Positions 13,654 to 18,834 of a DNA stretch of 18,834 bases are shown here, one piece after another (position 1 is the stretch's first letter; each line of letters opens with the position of its first letter). Below the pieces are notes generated by a model that saw only the letters and a program-made list of their open reading frames with translations, was not told the origin of the DNA and ran no database searches. A program made the position numbers and the translations under genes. This DNA comes from Anaerolineae bacterium (lineage in GTDB: Bacteria > Chloroflexota > Anaerolineae > JAAYZQ01), in the NCBI GenBank assembly GCA_016929795.1, contig JAFGIA010000046.1:1-18834 (forward strand), in the 5' to 3' direction.

Positions 13654-15035
13654 CCCCCAGCCTGGTGGATGCCCTGCGCCGGATCGCCGGCGACGGGGAT
13701 GTGCTGGTCGACGGCGAGGCGCTGGAGCGCTATAGCCACGACGAGACGGTGGGCTTGCGCGCCGATCCCGAAGTGGTGGTGCGCGTCACGTCGGCCGCCC
13801 AGGTGGCCGAGGTGTTCAAGCTCGCCCAGCGCGAGCGCATCCCCGTCACGCCGCGCGGCGCCGGCTATGGGCTGAGCGGCGGTGCCGTGCCTGTGCACGG
13901 CGGCATCGTGCTGTCGACAGAAAAGATGAACCGCATCCTAGAGATCGACGCCAGGAATCTGATGGTCACCGTCGAGCCGGGTGTGATCACGGGCGATATC
14001 CACCGTGCCGTCGAGGCGGAGGGCCTCTTTTATCCACCCGATCCTGCCAGCCTCGATTCGTGCTCCATCGGCGGCAACATTGCCGAGGGGGCCGGTGGGC
14101 CGCGTGCCGTCAAGTATGGCACCACGCGTGATTACGTGTGTGGCCTCGAAGCCGTGTTGCCCTCGGGCGAGATCATTACCTGTGGCGGCAAGCTGGTCAA
14201 GAACGTCACTGGCTACAGCCTGCTTCACCTGCTCATCGGCTCTGAGGGCACACTGGCCGTGGTGACGCGCATCGTGCTCCGCCTGCTGCCCCTGCCGAAG
14301 GTGCAGATCGACCTGCTCGTGCCGTTCGACAACTTTCAGGCCGCGGCCGATACCGTGGCCGATATCATTGCCCACCGCATCCTGCCTACCGCCATCGAGT
14401 TTATGGAGCAGGACAGTGTGCTCGCGGTGGAGCGGCTGCTGGAGAAAGAGGTGCCCTACGACGACGCCGCGGCCCATCTCCTGATCCAGCTCGATGGCAA
14501 CACGCTGGCGGCGGTCGAAGCCGATATGGAGCTGGTCGGGGACATCTGCCTGGAGCATGGCGCGCGCGACGTGCTGGTGGCGCAGGACCGGCCGACGCGT
14601 GACCGCCTGTGGGAAGCGCGGCGCATGATCATCGACTCGCTGAACGCCGAGAGCCCGGTGAACCACATGGAGGACGTCGTGGTGCCGCGCGCCGAGATCC
14701 ACCGCCTGCTGCAGGGGATCAAGGAGATTGGCGGCCGCCAAGGTGTGCGCATTGTCAGCTTTGGGCACGCAGGCGATGGCAATGTGCACGTCAACGTGCT
14801 AAAGGATACGCTGCCGGATGAGCACTGGGGGGCGCTGGTGCCGGTCGTGCAGGAAGAGATCTATCGCCTGGCGCTGGCGCTCGGCGGGACGATTACTGGC
14901 GAGCACGGCATCGGCGCTACCCGCCGCCGCTACTTGCCCCTGGCCCTCGACGAGGCCCAGATCGCCCTGATGCGCGCCCTCCGCGCCGCCTTCGATCCGA
15001 ACCAGATCCTGAACCCGGGAAAAATCTTGCCGTAA
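13638..15035 (+). CDS. glcD: GlcD-type FAD-linked oxidase (glycolate/2-hydroxyacid dehydrogenase subunit)
   Basis: The protein has 465 residues, usual for GlcD/D-lactate dehydrogenase flavoproteins. The FAD-binding half shows VTPRGAGYGLSGG (70-82), YPPDPAS (132-138), SIGGNIAEGAGG (143-154) and GSEGTLAVVT (201-210). The C-terminal half shows GHAGDGNVHVN (376-386) and GEHGIG (421-426), where the histidines act in catalysis or metal binding. It would oxidise glycolate (or a similar 2-hydroxyacid such as D-lactate) to glyoxylate and pass electrons to partner subunits or the quinone pool. GlcE and GlcF are not in the window. The GTG at 13638 lies inside the aminotransferase gene; another GTG at 13665 is a possible start. 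Glycolate is preferred because its product feeds the two upstream enzymes, but the substrate is not certain. Confidence 0.82.
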   Translation: MYRRVTPSLVDALRRIAGDGDVLVDGEALERYSHDETVGLRADPEVVVRVTSAAQVAEVFKLAQRERIPVTPRGAGYGLSGGAVPVHGGIVLSTEKMNRILEIDARNLMVTVEPGVITGDIHRAVEAEGLFYPPDPASLDSCSIGGNIAEGAGGPRAVKYGTTRDYVCGLEAVLPSGEIITCGGKLVKNVTGYSLLHLLIGSEGTLAVVTRIVLRLLPLPKVQIDLLVPFDNFQAAADTVADIIAHRILPTAIEFMEQDSVLAVERLLEKEVPYDDAAAHLLIQLDGNTLAAVEADMELVGDICLEHGARDVLVAQDRPTRDRLWEARRMIIDSLNAESPVNHMEDVVVPRAEIHRLLQGIKEIGGRQGVRIVSFGHAGDGNVHVNVLKDTLPDEHWGALVPVVQEEIYRLALALGGTITGEHGIGATRRRYLPLALDEAQIALMRALRAAFDPNQILNPGKILP

Positions 15036-15070
15036 CTTGCAAATAGACTATAAAGAGGAGAAGTGATCTG

Positions 15071-16468
15071 ATGGCGAATGTTTTGTGTATTGGCGCGGGG
15101 CATGTCGGAGGGCCGACGATGGCCGTGATTGCCAAAAACTGCCCGGAGCATCGCGTCGTTGTGGTCGATATCAATGAGGACAAGATTGCCGCCTGGCAGT
15201 CGGACCAACTGCCGATCTATGAGCCGGGACTGGACGAGATCGTGCGCCAGGTGCGTGGCAGGAATCTCTTTTTCTCCAGCGATATCGAGGGACAGATCGC
15301 CGAGGCCGACATCATCTTTGTCAGTGTCGGCACCCCCACCAAGAGCTTTGGCCAGGGCGCGGGCAAGGCAGCCGACTTGCAGTACTGTGAGCTGGCCGCG
15401 CGCCAGATCCTGGAGAACTCGACATCCTCCAAGATCGTCGTCGAAAAGAGCACCGTGCCCGTGCGCACGGCCGAGGCGATGGAGCACATCCTCAACTCGG
15501 ATAATGACAAGGGGATTCACTTTGACGTCATCTCCAACCCCGAGTTCCTGGCAGAAGGGACCGCCATCCGCGATATGGAGCAGCCCGACCGGGTGCTGAT
15601 CGGCGGCCGGAACACACCCTCGGGGCAGGGGGCAGTGCAGCAAATCGTCGATATCTATGCCCACTGGGTCCCGCGCGACAGGATCGTCACCACCAATCTC
15701 TGGTCGAGCGAGCTCTCCAAGCTGACGGCCAACGCCTTTCTGGCGCAGCGCATTTCGTCGATCAATGCCATCTCGGCGTTGTGCGAGCGGACCGGCGCCG
15801 ACGTCGACGAGGTGGCCAATGCCATCGGGCAGGACAGTCGCATCGGAAACAAGTTTTTGCGTGCCAGCGTCGGATTTGGCGGCTCTTGCTTTCGCAAGGA
15901 CATCCTGAACCTCGTCTACTTGTGCGAGTTCTACAACCTGAACGAAGTGGCCCGCTACTGGGAGCAGGTGGTCGAGATGAATGAGTACCAGGAAAGCCGC
16001 TTTGTGTCGAACATGATCTCGGCCATGTTCAACACCGTCGCCGGCAAGCGCATCGCCCTGTTTGGCGCCGCCTTCAAGGCGCACACGAGCGACACGCGCG
16101 AGTCGCCGGCCCTGGCCGTCACCCGCGCCCTGCTCCTGGAGCGTGCGGACGTGGTCATTACCGATCCCCACGCCCTGGAGAGCGCCCGCCTGGATCTCGG
16201 CCCGCTGGCCGAGCGCGTCACGTTCGAGCCCGACCCCTATGCCGCGGCGGCCGGCGCGCACGCCGTAGCGCTTCTAACCGAGTGGCCCCACTTTCGCGAG
16301 CTCGACTATGAAGCGGTCTATCGCTCTATGGTCAAGCCAGCTTTTCTCTTTGACGGCCGCAACCTGCTCGACCACCAGGTGCTGCACAACGTCGGCTTTA
16401 ACGTGTACGCCATCGGCAAGCCGGCACTGACGCACTTTGCCAACAACGGCAGGCCGATGGGTTCTTGA
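15071..16468 (+). CDS. UDP-glucose 6-dehydrogenase, eukaryote-type
   Basis: The protein has 465 residues, longer than typical bacterial Ugd (about 390-450) and close to animal UGDH. It oxidises UDP-glucose to UDP-glucuronate with two NAD+ in the cytoplasm, supplying precursors for polysaccharides. The Rossmann motif is [10 protein letters not shown] (6-15). Catalytic residues are E158 ([11 protein letters not shown]), K217 and N221 ([16 protein letters not shown]) and C273/D277 ([19 protein letters not shown]). These blocks, including DTRESP and the FDGRNLLD tail, match the animal enzyme more closely than the classical bacterial one. AGGAG (15056-15060) lies 10 bases before the ATG. It begins 35 bases after glcD on the same strand, so it may be read through from that operon, though its function is unrelated. 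Confidence 0.92.
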   Translation: MANVLCIGAGHVGGPTMAVIAKNCPEHRVVVVDINEDKIAAWQSDQLPIYEPGLDEIVRQVRGRNLFFSSDIEGQIAEADIIFVSVGTPTKSFGQGAGKAADLQYCELAARQILENSTSSKIVVEKSTVPVRTAEAMEHILNSDNDKGIHFDVISNPEFLAEGTAIRDMEQPDRVLIGGRNTPSGQGAVQQIVDIYAHWVPRDRIVTTNLWSSELSKLTANAFLAQRISSINAISALCERTGADVDEVANAIGQDSRIGNKFLRASVGFGGSCFRKDILNLVYLCEFYNLNEVARYWEQVVEMNEYQESRFVSNMISAMFNTVAGKRIALFGAAFKAHTSDTRESPALAVTRALLLERADVVITDPHALESARLDLGPLAERVTFEPDPYAAAAGAHAVALLTEWPHFRELDYEAVYRSMVKPAFLFDGRNLLDHQVLHNVGFNVYAIGKPALTHFANNGRPMGS

Positions 16469-16563
16469 CCTGCCGGTTCAGTTGGCGATAGGCTCTCTTG
16501 TTTCGACGTACGCAGTCGACGATCTCTGTTTTTCGAACTGTAGGGAATGAAAGGAGAAACCCT
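16469..16563. other. short gap before the TTG-start gene
   Basis: TCGAC (16503-16507) and GTCGA (16515-16519) give a weak 5-bp hairpin followed some bases later by TTTTT (16529-16533), a poor terminator for the dehydrogenase gene. TTGACC at about 16464 has no good -10 partner. AAGGAG at 16551-16556 is the Shine-Dalgarno sequence of the next gene. Confidence 0.35.
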
Positions 16564-18834
16564 TTGACGAGACACCACTTTGTCACACGGCTCGCGCTCG
16601 TGGCAGCCGTACTCGGCTTGATGGCCGTGACGGTGCCTTCTGCGTCCCTCGTCGCAGACTCTCTTCCTGGCACCCTTGCGTTGCCAGCAGCCACCGATCC
16701 GCAGATGGATCACCTGTTGTTCCTTGACGTGACACCTCATGGCGAGCGGCCCCCGCGGCAAGTGCGGCGGGAGGCGATGGACGCCTTCGATCGTCTCTTT
16801 CCACTGTTGGCCCAACTGCAGGAGCAGGGGCAGATCGTCGACTTTTGGCCGCTGCCCGAGGCCGGCGCCGTAATGGTGCAGGGCCCTGAGACGGATGCGC
16901 TCGTCCAGATCCGCACCTGGGCGGGGGTGGCGGATGTTGTGCCTGCCACGGCGGAGGCGATGCGCGGTGTGCAGAACAGTGTGGGTGCGCTGCAGCACGC
17001 GCAGGTACCTGCTGACCGGCTCGATCTCCAACCCGAGCCATCTGCCGAGCGCCCCATGGCCCTGACGGGCGTTGGAGATCTGTACGGGTTCACGATCTAT
17101 TTGAACGAGAACCGCGTCACTGGCACGGTGTACACCGGCACCACGTCAATCGACCTGACGCTGAGGACCAGCAGCGGCGTCGTCAAGAGCCAGACTACGA
17201 CGGCACCGACCAGCAGCGGCTACTTTTATGGCTACTTTGACGAGCTGGTGCTGGGAGGCGACCAGGTTGTCGTCGAGCTGCCAGGGCAGGCGCCCGTGAC
17301 GATTCAGGCGGCACCGCTCGCCGTTGCCTCGAACAAAGCGACGGACAACGTATGGGGATCCGGTGTGCCGAGTTCTGAACTGTATGCATGCGCATATGGG
17401 TACGGGCGCTACAACTTGTGTGAATGGGTATTGACCGATGCGGGCGGAAGCTTTTCTGTTGACTTTGGCTTGCTGAGCATCGATCTCTTTATGGGTGACG
17501 AGACCTACCTGTGGTACTATGATGCCGACGGCTTTGCGACGACGCTGCAGGACCAGTATGTGCAGGGGGTGTATGTTAGCCCTGCTTCTCACTATGTCTC
17601 AGGCTATGCCTCACCCGGCGCCTCGGTCTCGGTGACGCTCAAGGATAGTGCAGGTGGGGTCAAGGCGACGAATAGCGCCACCGCCAGCGGCTATGGTTCT
17701 TTTTACACCTACTTTTCTTCGACGCCCGGCATGGCCATCGGCGACCGGGTAGAAGTTCAGTATGGCAGCGAGCCGATAGTGTCTGTCGATGTGGTCCTTG
17801 CTACCCTGGCCGGCGTGGACCCGGGTACAGACACGGTGCATGGCACCGCACCGCCGAATGGCAAGGTCGAAGTGTGGGTGTACGACGACTATCTGAGTGA
17901 GGAAGCCGAGCTGACAGTCACATCGGATGGCGCCGGACAGTACGTCGCGAACTATGCCGGCGTGCTCGACTTTACGCCGGGCAGTTACACATCGGCGGTC
18001 TATCACGATAGCCTTGACAATGAGGTGTACGCGGGTGCCCTGTACGCGGGGCCGTGGGCCAAAGTCTTGCTCAACGACTCGAGCGACATGGAAGGGGCGG
18101 CTGGACCGGGAGAACGAGTCGAGGCTATGCTGCGCAATGCCGTCGGCGCGATCAAGTCGACCGCTGCCGCCGTGGCCGGCAGCACCGGCTATTTCTACCT
18201 CTACTTCTATGATAGCGCCGGCAACAGCATCGTAGTGGTGCCGGGCGACGTTGTGAACGTGAGCTTTGAAAGTGGCACAAACTACACCATCAACACCGTC
18301 GGCATTGACTACCTGATCGACCGCAACGCTCGTACCGTAACCGGTGTCGGTCCTGCAAACTCAACCGTGCGCCTCATCTATGACTATGACACGGCTGTAA
18401 ATGTCACGACCGACGCCAACGGAGCCTTCTCTCACACCTTCAGCTACATGGCGGGTGGGCAATACTTCCAGGCGATCTTGCGCGATGTGCACCAAAACGA
18501 TGTAGAGCGCTGGGGCTACACGCCCCAGTTCACCGTCTACCCGGACGACGACTATCTGTATGGCTATGGCGTTTTTAACCAGCCAGTGGTGGTAGAAGTG
18601 CTAAGCAGTGGGGGCACTAGCAAGGGGACAGCATACACGACGGCCGGTCCGTATGGCTATTACTGGCTGAGCCTGCACGACATCGATCCTGTCGTGGGCG
18701 ACACGGTCGTGGTGGATACGTGGCCCTTTCACTACACGCAGGTCATCGTGCCCCTGTCCATTGCCGCGGATCCCGAGAACGACCTGGTGTACGGCACGGT
18801 TCCACCTGGTGCATGGCTCAACGTCTATGCCAGC
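16564..18834 (+). CDS. large exported protein with propeptide-like head and tandem Ig-like repeats (3' partial)
   Basis: The frame runs from a TTG at 16564 to the window end without a stop: 757 codons so far. TTG is chosen because AAGGAG sits 7 bases upstream and the first 31 residues (MTRHHFVTRLALVAAVLGLM...) form a signal peptide; no ATG gives a complete one. Residues 48-140, with HLLFLDVTPHGERP ... FWPLPEAGAVMVQGPE ... WAGVADVVPA, resemble the inhibitor-I9 propeptide of subtilisins. From about residue 180 onward, beta-rich units begin with a V-x-G-x(2-5)-P pattern near 182, 261, 343, 423, 488, 589, 663 and 740, each about 65-100 residues, typical of Ig-like surface-protein domains. A subtilase domain is not seen before the cut. 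It is likely a secreted or surface adhesin or protease-related protein. Confidence 0.75.
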   Translation, partial: MTRHHFVTRLALVAAVLGLMAVTVPSASLVADSLPGTLALPAATDPQMDHLLFLDVTPHGERPPRQVRREAMDAFDRLFPLLAQLQEQGQIVDFWPLPEAGAVMVQGPETDALVQIRTWAGVADVVPATAEAMRGVQNSVGALQHAQVPADRLDLQPEPSAERPMALTGVGDLYGFTIYLNENRVTGTVYTGTTSIDLTLRTSSGVVKSQTTTAPTSSGYFYGYFDELVLGGDQVVVELPGQAPVTIQAAPLAVASNKATDNVWGSGVPSSELYACAYGYGRYNLCEWVLTDAGGSFSVDFGLLSIDLFMGDETYLWYYDADGFATTLQDQYVQGVYVSPASHYVSGYASPGASVSVTLKDSAGGVKATNSATASGYGSFYTYFSSTPGMAIGDRVEVQYGSEPIVSVDVVLATLAGVDPGTDTVHGTAPPNGKVEVWVYDDYLSEEAELTVTSDGAGQYVANYAGVLDFTPGSYTSAVYHDSLDNEVYAGALYAGPWAKVLLNDSSDMEGAAGPGERVEAMLRNAVGAIKSTAAAVAGSTGYFYLYFYDSAGNSIVVVPGDVVNVSFESGTNYTINTVGIDYLIDRNARTVTGVGPANSTVRLIYDYDTAVNVTTDANGAFSHTFSYMAGGQYFQAILRDVHQNDVERWGYTPQFTVYPDDDYLYGYGVFNQPVVVEVLSSGGTSKGTAYTTAGPYGYYWLSLHDIDPVVGDTVVVDTWPFHYTQVIVPLSIAADPENDLVYGTVPPGAWLNVYAS

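Noticed and set aside
15027..15054. TTGCCG-16-TATAAA as a separate promoter for the UDP-glucose dehydrogenase
   Set aside because: Its start point would fall downstream of the Shine-Dalgarno sequence at 15056-15060; composition alone explains the match.

Overview
The window looks like chromosomal DNA of a GC-rich, free-living bacterium, most likely a member of the Chloroflexota (Anaerolineae-like). This is inferred from several traits, none decisive alone: a secreted protein ending in a VYLPVVLR-type tail, TolB/WD40-like propellers with Pro/Thr-rich linkers, a double zinc-ribbon protein, and dispersed palindromic repeats. There is no phage, plasmid or CRISPR signature and I see no tRNA or rRNA. 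Sampled 60-base blocks give about 67-73% GC in housekeeping genes and about 48-53% in parts of the 2.5-7.7 kb accessory region.

Layout. (1) 1-1760: the 3' end of a zinc-ribbon protein with an RGG-like linker converges on an MFS transporter gene; the transporter promoter predicts a leaderless mRNA. (2) 1760-3720: a strong promoter, a roughly 210-nt possibly structured leader, then two overlapping genes for exported proteins and a textbook terminator. (3) 3720-7950: a large hairpin, a promoter, then a two-gene operon of beta-propeller proteins. The first is an exported double propeller. The second has a Death-like (effector-associated-type) cytoplasmic domain, three membrane helices and an outside propeller. 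A chain of five small hairpins ends the region. (4) 7953-10070, minus strand: a gene keeping only the N- and C-terminal parts of a type I methyltransferase subunit (HsdM), translationally coupled to a PD-(D/E)XK nuclease-like gene, with its own promoter. (5) 10180-11220: a DegV gene behind two promoter-like sequences separated by a terminator. (6) 11220-11570: a possible four-way-junction RNA and a MITE-like palindromic repeat. (7) 11573-15035: three overlapping genes for a HOGA1-type aldolase, an alanine/serine-glyoxylate aminotransferase and a GlcD-type oxidase, all centred on glyoxylate. (8) 15071-16468: a UDP-glucose 6-dehydrogenase of animal/plant type. (9) 16564 to the end: a large exported protein with a TTG start and tandem Ig-like repeats, cut by the window edge.

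The best candidates for something new are the Death-like-domain/propeller pair (4.2-7.7 kb) and the core-less HsdM plus nuclease pair (7.95-9.9 kb). The structured leader at 1.8 kb and the four-way junction at 11.2 kb are possible unnamed RNAs. All functional statements rest on reading motifs by eye; no database search was run.
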